Shown here: one piece after another, positions 46,078 through 56,834 of the stretch
How the letters are laid out: every line of letters begins with the position of its first letter
How positions within the stretch are numbered: position 1 is the stretch's first letter
Assembly: GCA_037951105.1 (NCBI GenBank)
Contig: JBAMJV010008838.1
Span: forward strand, 1-64,000
Length of the DNA: 64,000 bases
Reading direction: 5' to 3'
From: Echinarachnius parma
Lineage: Eukaryota > Echinodermata > Echinoidea > Clypeasteroida > Echinarachniidae
Translations under genes and position numbers: made by a program
The notes under the pieces: generated by a model
Databases searched by the model: none
What the model was told of the DNA's origin: nothing
What the model saw: the letters and a program-made list of their open reading frames with translations, nothing else

Positions 46078-46682
46078 GTGTGCTGGATTGATTGCAGTAT
46101 GTATCTTATGACTAGGGGTAATGATAATCGCGATCGACAAAAAACACGGAACGTTCGCTTGTTCATAACATCAACCGTATTATCATCATAAGTATTACAA
46201 TTATAATTCTTATGTATTTCTTTGTTTCAAATTATTTTGTGTTGTATTATTTTATCATTTGTTTTGCCAGTGTATTGTTTTTCATCATAATGCCATCTAA
46301 CATGTATAGGATTTTACAGATAAATATTTTTGTCATTCTATAATCTGCACAATTTCCACGAATTTTTGTCCATAAGCGTATGTGAAATTTCATATTCTAT
46401 GTCTGACACGTGACATATAAAGACACGTGACTTAAAAACCATAGAAGTAAAAAGGCAATATTTGGTATCAAAAGATGCACACCTATCTATGAAAGACATT
46501 TCCGAAGAGATGTGATGATAGCAGCATGCGTTTGGGTGTAATCGTGAACATTCCAGAGTAGGGCATTCATGAACCCTAAGGATTAAAGGCGCTTTTAACG
46601 TAAAATAGGAGTAAAATCCTTCATATGTGTTATGTGGCCTTCCAGTAGCTAGTTCGCGAGGTTGTCCACATAGGTTGTGCTT

Positions 46683-46943
46683 CTACAAGGTCCTAGAAGA
46701 CAATTCTGGGCCCCAACCTTTTATAACATTCCATGTCTGTAAAACCCTCTTTGCTCCCTGGGTAAAATGTATGATTCCAGCATCGCAATAATCTTGGATC
46801 ACTTTCAGGCTGAACTTAAGTTGTCGCTTTGTATTTTTACTTTCACTCTCAAGTAAAAACTTGTCCATTTCATCCTCATCAAAAAGCTCAAACCTTACGT
46901 TTGTGGCCGCCATTTTAGTAGAGCAACAGAACGAGCAATACAT
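46683..46943 (-). pseudogene. Crypton-like protein, N-terminal fragment
   Basis: Starts at an ATG in AAAATGGCGGCC (minus strand, near 46913): MAATNVRFELFDEDEMDKFL, then LESESKNTKRQLKFSLKVIQ and DYCDAG. The pattern F..FD..E.D.FL..KNSKNT.R....... resembles the start of KIAA1958-like/Crypton-derived proteins. Right after DYCDAGIIHF the frame enters the TIR of the element at 43396-46765, and its continuation is found on the other side at 43395. Domain call by pattern only. Confidence 0.6.
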
Positions 46944-47896
46944 GCCTTCGCAGTTGTTGCGATTGCAAGATCACGTGACAAAATTCTAGTACGGCCGGAT
47001 TTTCAAACGACGTAGCAGCCGCCGCTTTGTGTATAATGTCAATGGACTCTTTACTTCCTGGCACGACACCCGAAACTAAATGAAGATATTTATTCATGAA
47101 TATCAACTCTATAACACTGTCATTGCCTAACATATATCGAGAACAATATACATTTTCAGATAATTCAAGGAATACGATCGTTTGTTTAAAATTCAAGGAT
47201 ACAACTCGATTTTGATTGACAAAAATGACTCCTTTCTTCGTGCCGCGCCGTACATTGCACTCAAACATATGCAATTGGGCCCAATGGTTTCGTGTTTCGT
47301 ATTTTGCAGAACGTAATCAAGAACGCGATCAACTACTTAGTATTCATTTCTGACAAACTTGATATGATTTCCCCTTAGTATGGAATATCTATAATACATT
47401 TCAATGCTTTTCTATACAAAGACAATTCTTACCCTTCATTTGAGACTGTGTTTGTTGCAGTTTCCCGAGCGAAACATAGCTAGCACGGCCCGGGTGCGGC
47501 CCGGGTACAGTTCGCACAATGCAGACAGTGCTTGAACTGCATGCAGCTTGATTTGCATGCAATGCAGTGCGCCGCCAGCCGTGTGATTATAAGTGGCATT
47601 CGAGTTTCGAAATATGTTCATTACAATTCAGTTTGTTGCATTATAATGTGACAGAAATGATCGAATTTGTTGGAAATGTTAGACAGATGTTGCTCTCTTT
47701 GCATAATTAGCACTGAAAGTGTCATGAAATTAATATTCTTGAATAAATATCTTCATTTAGTTTCGGGTGTCATGCCAGGAAGTAAAGGGTCCATTGACAT
47801 TATACACAAAGCGGCGGCTGCTACGTCGTTTTGAAATCCGGCCGTACTAGAATTTTGTCACGTGATCTTGCAATCGCAACAACTGCGAAGGCACGT
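46942..47896. mobile_element. TIR element with about 150-bp arms
   Basis: gccttcgcagttgttgcgat..., aagatcacgtgacaaaattc, tgtataatgtcaatgga, gaaactaaatgaagatattt at 46942-47104 are mirrored at 47738-47890. The arms are slightly diverged, and the two AT-rich frames crossing them are not conserved coding. It lies just upstream of the Crypton-like fragment. 47897-48545 holds no recognised exon. Confidence 0.8.
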
Positions 47897-48549
47897 ATTA
47901 ACAGCAAACGGTGTAATCAGTATAGGGTGTAATGTACGATACGTATGTACAGTGCATAGCGTGCAGTGTACTACCGTATGCACAACGAATACAATTAAAT
48001 TTGTAATTCGCGCGCATAGAGTTATCGCGCCGGTACGGAATTTGAGTGGCCACACACTCCACGTTAAATTCAATGCAACCGCGTAGTGTAGATAGTACTT
48101 TACCAATTATCTAGTGAGTGCAACGCACTTTCGCCCAAGATATCTACACAGTGTAACGAAGATTTCTTCTCCCATCAATGATGGGCGAAACTATGTTTCA
48201 TCACGTGATTAACTTTTGACCAATCGTAGAGCAAGATTCTTAGTATGTGGAATATAATGGTTGATAACTTTCCAACACTGGATCTGTTTGTAACCAAACT
48301 TCGTTGGCATGAATGCGCGCCATCATGGAAGAGACAAATTACGGCTATCGCCATGTGTTAGATTGACTGCTGTTATGTGTAATGATCAAATAGCATTATT
48401 GTAAGGAATACAGCTGTAATCATGACTGTTGTTGGTTTTGAAGCACATATAAAAGCCTATTAATTGGAGGTATGTGATGTGTGACATTATGATTGAGACT
48501 AACGCTCATCTAGTCTCATCTAGTATTTTTGTTTTACATTGTTTATCAG

Positions 48550-48678
48550 ATGCTTGCCGTGGCATGTGCAAGACCAACGAAGTATGTCGTGACATCCAAG
48601 GCGGACATGAATGCCTCGTGAATACAAGTGCAAGTCCGATCGAACGTGTTACAGCAGAAGCAACAACCCCAGATACAG
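48550..48678 (+). CDS. Gene B: short Cys-rich / Ser-Thr linker exon
   Basis: A 129-nt phase 1-1 exon, acceptor gtttatcag, donor acag/gtgaaa. It encodes DACRGMCKTNEVCRDIQGGH, ECLVNTSASPIERVTAEATT and PDT. The four Cys at the start look like the first part of an EGF-type module lacking its last two Cys. The rest is Ser/Thr/Ala-rich, probably an extended, O-glycosylatable linker before the F5/8C domain. NTS is an N-glycosylation sequon. Phase continuity with the array and with the next exon supports it. Confidence 0.8.
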
Positions 48679-49265
48679 GTGAAAGTTATGTACATGTATT
48701 CTTAAAGTCTCTGGAGTCTATATTGCGCTCATAATCCTTGGGTGGTCCGCAAAGAATCTAAGTTGAACTTAACGCTAAATTTAACTATCTAGCAGTTATG
48801 GAAAACCGTCGTTTGTTTTAACTTGTAAGGTCACTTTATTGTCTCTTTATTGCCCCCATACAATTTAATCATGACTTATTTCGAATTCGAAAACAGTGAT
48901 TTAAATAGGGGCATTTATTGAGACATGATGACTCAGATTCTACTTCAATTCTAGTCAAATTTCCTTCCTATGCATCAATTTGCATAATTTCAACATTTCA
49001 AAAGGTCCCTCACCGCGCAAAGGCAACCTCCCACCTCCCATCACAACCCTTTCCTTTCTCGGTCGCTCTGCTCCCTCTGGAATCGGTATTGTCTACGTCT
49101 AGTACATTAAGTAACTTTCTTGACATGCGCAAAAAGCTACGAGTGGTTGATACAATGTATATTGTTGCTATCTGATACGTTCACTGGGTGCTGTGTGAAA
49201 ATTTCAAGTTAAATGGACTTTATATGGCATAGTAATAAGCAAAAATTGCAAAGATACATTCACTA
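48679..49265. other. gene B intron, repeat fragment only
   Basis: A fragment near 49000-49085 resembles the 187-bp repeat unit of the hAT-like element; nothing else is recognised. Confidence 0.45.
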
Positions 49266-49267
49266 AC

Positions 49268-49480
49268 TTATTGCACTTACTTTGTACACGGTTCTAACGA
49301 TCCATTAGATAATATGACATCTGAACACTTCAAACGTAAATATCTTTTAACGAAAGGGAAATTTGAAAAACCAAAACCTGTCCCATGCTTTTTTTTGTTA
49401 ATACAAAAGCAACAAGGTGTTAGAGAACCGCTGGAATTTGAATTGGATTTCGAGGATTTGGACAATGTTACTAAGTCCCT
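49268..49480. mobile_element. AAAGGGACT-family element, reverse copy
   Basis: aacgaaagggaaatttgaaaaacc, cctgtcccatgctt, ggatttggacaatgttactaagtccctt are the reverse complement of the family start. An open frame runs through it by chance. A further hAT-repeat fragment sits at 49690-49860. Confidence 0.7.
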
Positions 49481-50454
49481 TTCATGTTATTGTATCATAA
49501 ATAATGAGGCATTTGGTGCAATGTTTGAACATGTCACTTTGCGAATATCATTTTTTAGGTGCATATGTTATAATAATGTTTCCTTTATGAAACAAATAAA
49601 AACAATTATAACTTTTTTTTCCAGTCAGAAGAATCATAACACAAAAATAGTACATGGCGCCAAGTTCGAATCTGTTCCTAGGTATGCACAAGAGATGGCA
49701 CCAGATTGCACAGTAAAACTGTTTCTAGTCCAAAAGTGCAAAAGCTCCGTTCCGTGGGAGGGGGACAACCCCTCCCCCTGCTCAGTCGCTTCGCTCCTTC
49801 GGGCTAGGTCGCCACGTTCCCTGGAAAGTCCCAGACACACCGCTTGTACAACGTTGGCAATCCCGCCGACGCTATACGTGGTGTTGATGTAGATTCTTTG
49901 CCCCACAAAAAGGGTTTTTGCTCATTATGCCACTGCTTGTCGTTGGTTTAGAAGCTCAACATACATCGTTATCAGCCCACTGAAGGACAATGAAGTGATT
50001 ACAAAATAATTTAACAAGGAATTGTCACATATTACTCAGTGCACGTATTTGATCACAGAAATTTGATCAAACCTTTGCCAGTTTACTTTTACTATCTAAG
50101 ATATAAACAAATGTAATGGTTAGTTTAGTATAGCATTTTAATATCAATACCGATGCAGTTTAATAGGCAAAGCCGCATTTGGGAATATGGTTGGCATTGT
50201 TTTACTCACGAACAATCAATTCGTTAACTATACCATACCATACGGGTCCCAAGATTTAAACAATATAAATCGTATTTAGGCAAACATGTGCCTTAACTTT
50301 GTACAGCAACATTGTGTAAACTTGCGAGATTGTTATACATTTCGATCATGATGGAATATTTACTATTACATGTAGTTTGATTTTTATGTTGCAGGTTTGG
50401 GTTACTAAAATTCAGTTTGACTCCAAACTCTACTAACCCCTTAACGGTTTCGGC

Positions 50455-50796
50455 ATCCCAGCTAGCCACCTGACGTCGGGCCGATGTCGGAAGTTGATTG
50501 CCGGATGTCGGCATATCGCCGTTGGCTCGAGGTTAAAATGTCCGCCAGCCCAACATCGTCACGACGTCATTTTTGTGATATATTGGCATAACGTCATTTT
50601 CCGACAATGGCCCAACATCATGTCATGAGATGATGTTGGGCCATTGTCGGAAAATGACGTTATGCCAATATATCACAAAAATGACGTCGTGACGATGTTG
50701 GGCTGGCGGACATTTTAACCTCGAGCCAACGGCGATATGCCGACATCCGGCAACCAACTTCCGACATCGGCCCGACGTCAGGTGGCTAGCTGGGAT
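50455..50796. mobile_element. 342-bp fold-back element, nearly perfect
   Basis: Arms 50455-50621 and 50630-50796 (167 bp each) differ at one position only (gttgat versus the complement of accaac) and surround an 8-nt core, gtcatgag. Ends are ATCCCAGCTAGCCACC... and ...GGTGGCTAGCTGGGAT. No coding capacity. The near-identity of the arms indicates very recent insertion or gene conversion between arms. 50797-51470 shows nothing recognised. Confidence 0.92.
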
Positions 50797-51470
50797 ATTA
50801 GCTTTTCGATTATATATCCAGTAACTTTGTCAAAATAGGCCAAACTCTTACATTTCCAGTGGTTTGTTCATGCCTAGTTGATCTTCTCTTACTAATTAAA
50901 AGTATGCAGAATTATTATTTCTTTGAATCTTCTCTTTGCTATCCTGATTTTTCTCTCTATAAAATTATATTTTAAACAATGTTTTTTCTTCATTAATACA
51001 TTTCAAATGTGTAAATGAGGTTGGATTAAATAAATACATTATTAAGGTCAAAGGTAAAATGTGTTTGATTTAATATGAAAACCCTAGGGGACCATTTTAA
51101 CAAAGCGTACACGATAGTGGCTATGAGTAAAGCAACTCTGCATGGCCTATAGCATTATTCGGGCAAATGAATAATGTAGATAAACTTATGAATAAATTGA
51201 TGTGCAATATATTACGCACTCTATGGTATATGTATTTTAATTGGATTTTAAAACCACGCAGAAGACAATGAATTATTGCTCCCTTTTTTTAGTAGATGAG
51301 TGGCACATGAAGTAAATGCTACTAAGTTTTAGGTTTTGATGTATTGATGTTTCATTTTTGTTCGCAATTACAGGTTTATTATGTCGTATTATGTTTATTA
51401 GTGTATACTAATGACAATTTGTGTAATCTTACAATAACAATTTGATGTCTTGTGGTGTTTTTTTAAATAG

Positions 51471-51619
51471 GTTTGCCACTTGGACTAGAGTCTCATGCCA
51501 TCTCTGATTCGAGTATGACCGCGTCGAGCAAGTATAAGAGCAACGGAGCCGAGCGGGGAAGGTTAAATTCGGCGGAAGGCTGGCTTACAACCACTGAAGA
51601 CGCAAACCAATGGCTCCAG
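51471..51619 (+). CDS. Gene B: F5/8 type C domain, N-terminal exon
   Basis: A 149-nt exon entering in phase 1 (tttttttaaatag) and leaving in phase 0 (ctccag/gttaga). It reads GLPLGLESHAISDSSMTASS, then KYKSNGAERGRLNSAEGWLT and TTEDANQWLQ. This is the start of an F5/8C domain (PLGLESxxIxDSxxTASS ... aRLN ... WxxxxxDxxQWLQ). The usual first Cys immediately before PLG is absent (Gly-Leu). The exon boundary matches the VDLG start of the gene A exon at 1442. The next exon (VDLG...) was not found in the remaining 12.4 kb, so the gene runs out of the window to the right. Confidence 0.93.
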
Positions 51620-51974
51620 GTTAGATTATGTATACTCACTAATAAGCATCAAAAGGCAACATTGTACCATATGTGTATACAGTTCTAGAATGATTCGTAT
51701 GCATGCTACATCGACATGTATTTTTTATAACATTTATCGCAAGTTTGAGTTTTAAGGTAAACAGTTTAAGTACTTATTTGTATATTTAAAGTATTCCTTA
51801 CATTTTTCTAAATCTGTTTAAATTTCCTTGTACACGGCATTTTCTGCTGTTCTTGTGGTGGAAATGTGTTTAAATCAAATGTTGAAATTCCTGTCATTAG
51901 TTTGTTTTAATCACGATACTACTAATAACAATAATAAGTGTCCATGTAATAATATTGTACAGTACTTTTATTCC

Positions 51975-53640
51975 GAGCTAGAGACCACCGAACCTTGTTT
52001 TTTGATATATAATACGTTTTTGATGGTTTCTTGATAATTCGAGGGTGCTGATTCCAAATCCGATGAGTGCCAGACATGAAACCTTGAGCGTTTTTTTTTA
52101 ACGCGAAAATCCAAAATGGCCGCCAAAACATGGAAATTTGCCTCTGTTGGCCCCCCAGAATGATATAATCTCAACTTAAACGCCATTCTACACACATAAA
52201 TCAAATTAAATTTTGTTCCTCAAGTTAACTTACAATATAATGAAACTGAATATATGCTAAAAGCTGCTTACTATTGTGTTTAGGGCACAATTAACATTCA
52301 ACATGACCGCCAAATCCATTCTATGTACAATGTGAATGGGTATTTCAATGTACAAATGGAATCGTTATACAAAGTAGGCCCAATTTTCCCCATATGGCGT
52401 AATAAATTGTATTTTCAATTTAGTTAAGATTATTTTGCCATGCTGATTCTAAATCTGAAGAGTGCCAATCACGAAACCATGAGTTTTTTCTTTAAAATGC
52501 AAAAATTCAAAATGGCCACCAAAAAGGGAAATTTGCATCTTTTAGCCCACCATAATGATATAACCTCAATTAAACAAATATTTTGCACAAATGTATTAAA
52601 TTGGATTTTGTTCTTTAAGTTAATTATTATTCTAATGAAACTGCATATTTGCTAAAAGCTGTTTATTATTGTGTAAAGGGCACAATTTAAATTCAAAATG
52701 GCCGCCAAACCCATGTTTATGTACGGTATGAATTGGTAACAATAAACACATGGAATCATTAGTACACAAAATAGGCCAAGTCCCTATTGTGGAATAAATA
52801 TACATTTCTATTGATCTAAGATTGTTTTGTTATGCTGATTCTAAAACTGAAGAGTGCTAATCACAACATTTATTATGTTTTTGTTAATTTAAAAAATCCA
52901 AAATGGCCGCCATTACTATAAAATTTGACATTTTTGGACTTAAAAATCGTAGAATTATAAATTTTAAGAAAAATTTACTAGGATACATCGATAACTTATT
53001 TGTTGACATATACAATGCTTTTTGGTGGTTTCTAGTCAATTTGGGGGTGCTGATTCCAAAGCTGCCAGACAAGAAACCTTGAGGGCGTTTTTTAAATGCA
53101 AAAATCCAAAATGGCCGACAAATCACGGAAATTTGCTTCTCTTAGCCCCCAAAATGATATACCCTCAATATCAGTGACATTTTCCATGAATACATTGAAT
53201 GGGATTTGGTTCCTTGATTAACTACCTTGCAAATTAAACTAAATGTGTACTAAAAACTGTTTTTCACTGATTTTAGGGCATAATTTACATTCAAAATGGC
53301 TCCCAAACCCATTTTTTAATGTAAAATATGAATTGTTATTTTAATACACAAATTAAATAGTTAATCATAAAATAGGCCATATTCTCTCCATTTGGTGAGA
53401 AAATAATGCCTCTGATTGATTTTAGATTATAATGTCGTGCTGATTCTAAATCTGAAGAATGCCAATCATGTTATATGTATTTTTTTGTGAAATAAACATC
53501 CCAACATAGCCACAAAAATGATAAAACTTCACAGTTTTTAGTGCCCAAAGTCGTAAATCTTTACATTTTAAGACTAATTTACTAAGATACATTTTGTAAG
53601 ATTCCTTGTCAATGCGATAAGTGCTGTTTCCCACTTCGAT
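51975..53640. repeat. left arm of a large inverted repeat
   Basis: Built of 400-500-bp subunits around aaaatccaaaatggccgcca, each followed by ttagcccccaaaatgatat and later gctgattctaaatctgaaga. It is complementary to 56835-58140, for example ccgagcta...accaccgaaccttg against caaggttcggtggt...tagctcgg at the outer edges. Related but weaker copies continue to about 53900. No coding sequence. Confidence 0.85.
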
Positions 53641-54147
53641 GGGTGCCAGTTAGGAAACAAAGGTACTTTTTTTTATTAAAATAAATGCAGATGTACTGAA
53701 TGTTGTTTATTTGTTGTGGTTCTGGCACAGTTAAAATTAAGAATGGCAGCAAAACCTAGTTGACGTACAATTTAAATGGCTAACTGTACTGTATTATGTA
53801 TAATAATGAATGCAAATTAAATATGGCCCAGTTTCCTCCATATGGCGGAAATGCATGAGCACGATAGTTTGATTTGTTTTTAAAAATAATTAGTCATGGT
53901 GATTTTAAATCTGAAAAATTTAGTTGAAATTGTACCTAAAACAGAACAGCAATTGGTATCGAGTAAGGATGTATTTAATTTTGCATGTTGAGTAATGCCC
54001 CAAAAATAATAACAAATAAGTACAATTCAATTTACTTAGTAAGATTTCTATAAAAAGTGATGACATGATTTGGAGCCCCAACAACAAAAAATTTTAAAAT
54101 CTAGTTGCGGCCATTTTTGGTATTTTAAAATTGTACAAAAATGGCAC

Positions 54148-54692
54148 CTGATCGTTAATTTCTTCGACACCATCGACCAAATGTCATGATTTTTTTATTT
54201 CATTGGATAGAACATTCTTTTTCCAACAAAATGATACCATGAACATGGATTTTTGGTAAGGCGTTTGGATGCTAGGGCCATTTTTCTGAGGCAATGTCGT
54301 TTCCTAAATTTGCTACTTTTTCGTCTCCAGCGATCCTCGGAACACTGAGACATTCTCGCCCCACGGCCTGCCGTAGAATTAGCGGTACATAAGAATGGCT
54401 CACATTGTCTTCCTTACAAAGGGAGAGCAGTCATGCGTTTCTTTTGTCCAGCGAATTGTATGGCAGGCCGTGAGGAGAGAATGCCTCAGTGCTCAGCGGA
54501 TCGCTGGAGACGAAAAAGTAGCAAATTTTGGAAACGACATTGCCTCAGAAAAATGGCCCTAGCATCCAAACGCCTTACCCAAAATCCATGTTCATGGTAT
54601 CATTTTGTTGGAAAAAGAATGTTCTATCCAATGAAATAAAGAAATTATGACATTTGGTCGATGGTGTTGAAGAAATTAACGATCGTAAGTGT
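54148..54692. mobile_element. fold-back element with about 190-bp arms
   Basis: gatcgttaatttcttc, ccaccatcgaccaaatgtca, ggatagaacattctttttcc, gcgtttggatgctagggcca and gctactttttcgtctccagcg on the left are mirrored on the right up to gaaattaacgatc. The core (54340-54490) contains a further inverted pair (cacggcctgcc / ggcaggccgtg). Confidence 0.85.
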
Positions 54693-54718
54693 TGCAACCT
54701 TTCTGGGACACTCTGTAT

Positions 54719-54787
54719 AGCCTGAATAGGCTTCGAACAGGCACGGGAAGATGCAAATCCAACATGTTGAACTAGGGATATACATGA
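54719..54787 (+). pseudogene. non-LTR retrotransposon C-terminal fragment, part 1
   Basis: SLNRLRTGTGRCKSNMLN then TAG and GYT. LNRLRTGxGRCxxxxxxWG is the motif just before the C-terminal zinc-knuckle of many animal non-LTR elements; the TAG stands where Trp is usual. The frame is cut by the element at 54790 and resumes at 56668. Confidence 0.75.
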
Positions 54788-54789
54788 TA

Positions 54790-56665
54790 CTCCGCAAAAA
54801 AAGAAACTGGACACTACATTAGTCATCTACATGCAGGGTATAACTTAAAGGTGTAATCGTTCATGCATGAAATGTTATGGTCAATTAACACTAGCAAGGT
54901 CTGTTTTCAAAAATAGCAAAACAATGGAGGACCACACCATTCGACTGAAGTGATAGTAAGCGTTTCACTTAAAACAAGATGAGCGGGCCAAGTAAATTAT
55001 GACATTATTCAACTTTATTGTTATGAACAAACTGTAAATGTTTCGCATTCGGCCATCTACTCCCAGTGCGTCAGTTAATCATGTTGGCTATATATTCCAT
55101 TTCGTTATTTCGTCTATCAACGATTTCAGAACTCAGAAGTTAGAGTGGATCTTGGATTTTAGGACTAATGGTTTGTAAAGGGTTAGGATAATATTAGTTT
55201 TAGGTTTGGTTGGGTATTATTCTTAGGGTCAAGTTTGAGTTGTGGAACTTGAATCCTGATAAATGGAGTCACATCACGAACTAGGCATAACGAGACGTAG
55301 AACTAATGGGTGTAGACCAACATGACCAAGATAATGCGCTTCATTCCAGGGCGGAGGGGGGGGGGGGGGAGGATTCCCTTGTAAATTGTGATTGTTATCA
55401 TTGCTGTTAGCCGCTTTAACAAGTAAGGACCACGCTATTTCAAGTTTCTTACAACAATACAGTCTTCTTTTAACTGAGAGCGAGAGTAAAAATGCTCATT
55501 TAAAAACAAAATCATTTTATTCCAAAGATATATTATAATATACCTGTTCATGTACTTGATAAGTCATTCTTCAATACAATATTGTATATACAAGCACGGT
55601 CGTTATAAATAACTTGAAATGTGTTGTTTATGTTCATGTTACATGATTACGCAAAGCATAATTATACACACATATGTTTTTTTGTAAATATTAATTTCAA
55701 TCCCCTTCCCAATCGTTATGATTTTAAAAACAATGATCATGATATAAGTTTGATATAAACTGATCAGTAAGTATGCTAATTTCGAGAAAACAATTAACAC
55801 AATTATGCTAAGCTAGCTAGCGCGCTCTCCTCTGTGCGATATACATGAACGGCTTCGCTACGATACACATAGTGAATTACGCGTAAAACGACTCAAACAC
55901 ATCTAGTCGGAGCGATTAGTTTGCTCGCTCAAGTGGCTGAAATATGACGCCTGCGTCTCGCGAGCGAACGAGATCGCCGTTTGGGGGAAAAGCTATTATC
56001 TCCTTAATGGGAACTTTTCCCTCACTAGTTATGAGAGCATTATCATACTGGTCTGTATTACAGGCATGACGCTTGTCTATTTCATGTGTCCCCTGCAATT
56101 TTAACCATATTTACCTAGAGAAATGTAATGTTAAAGACTGCCCAACTGTTTGAACAAGGGTGACTTCAGCTTTTGAAGATCTTTGGACTACGGTATAATT
56201 CTTGAGAAGAATTTATACCATTTTCATGCTGAAATAAGGGCACAAAATGTGTTTTTGACCAATAAAGCTTTGCCATGGAATTCCCCATTTTGTTACTTTT
56301 GGATGAAAATAACACCTATAACGTTCACAATTTGTCTTCATTTATACTTTTTATTGAGATGAAGATAGAAAAGATCACATTTGTAATGCAAAATTATGCT
56401 ATCTCATGAATATAGCGTTTTACATTATGCTTATCAACATTTGTATGGTTGAGTGGATGGTCCATTTTTGCTATTTTTGAAAACAGACATTGGTGTGGTT
56501 AATTGACCGTGACAAGTCATGCATGAATGATTTCATCCGGATTTCATGCGAATATTGAAGAAGGTAATTTTATCTTTAATTTGATATACAATATCATATA
56601 TTTTATCGTTAATGAATACGAAATAGTTGGTCTCATACAAGTGTCCAGTTTCTTTTTTTGCGGAG
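54790..56665. mobile_element. TIR element inserted in the retrotransposon relic
   Basis: CTCCGCAAAAAAAGAAACTG at the left is mirrored at 56646-56665, with TA on both outer sides (54788-54789, 56666-56667). A second inverted block (tcaattaacac...gtctgttttcaaaaatagcaaa and its complement near 56470-56505) extends the pairing. A TA target is typical of Tc1/mariner elements; no transposase is left. The interior carries the dispersed repeat also seen at 3055-3330. Confidence 0.8.
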
Positions 56666-56667
56666 TA

Positions 56668-56829
56668 TACATCGAAGGTGCAGCAGATCGTGAGTGCGGT
56701 CAAGGCCCTTAGACCATGAGCCACCTGCTTAGTTGTGATCTGCTACATGGAATGTGCACAATCGAAGATCTGGCAGAGGCCAACCACGTAGCGCTCTGTT
56801 TTGCCCGCCATTGGCAGGAAGTTGTGTGA
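56668..56829 (+). pseudogene. non-LTR retrotransposon C-terminal fragment, part 2
   Basis: ...REC-GQGP, TAG, TMSHLLSCDLLHGMCTIEDL, AEANHVALCFARHWQEVV, stop. The CxCG-QTMxHLLxC...C..EDL..AN..AL..ARHW pattern is the C-terminal cysteine motif of animal non-LTR elements; the Gln of QTM has become TAG. It ends exactly where the right arm of the large inverted repeat begins. Confidence 0.8.
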
Positions 56830-56834
56830 TGATC

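Larger units (their letters stand above)
43396..46765. mobile_element. 3.4-kb TIR element splitting the Crypton-like gene
   Basis: The left end cctagggagcaaa...catggaatgttataaaaggttg, cttctaggacctt, gtggacaacctcgcga, tagctactggaag is mirrored from 46765 downwards over about 200 bp. Near the inner edge of each TIR, a-tccttagggttcatgaa pairs with ttcatgaaccctaaggat. TA borders both ends. The interior holds an AAAGGGACT MITE and two hairpins but no transposase frame that I can recognise. Confidence 0.75.

Noticed and set aside
46915-47274. A minus-strand frame of 119 codons upstream of the Crypton-like start.
   Set aside because: It runs through one arm of the TIR element 46942-47896 and is not preserved in the other arm.
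49314-49892. A plus-strand frame of 192 codons.
   Set aside because: It crosses an AAAGGGACT MITE copy and a hAT-repeat fragment with no continuity or domain.
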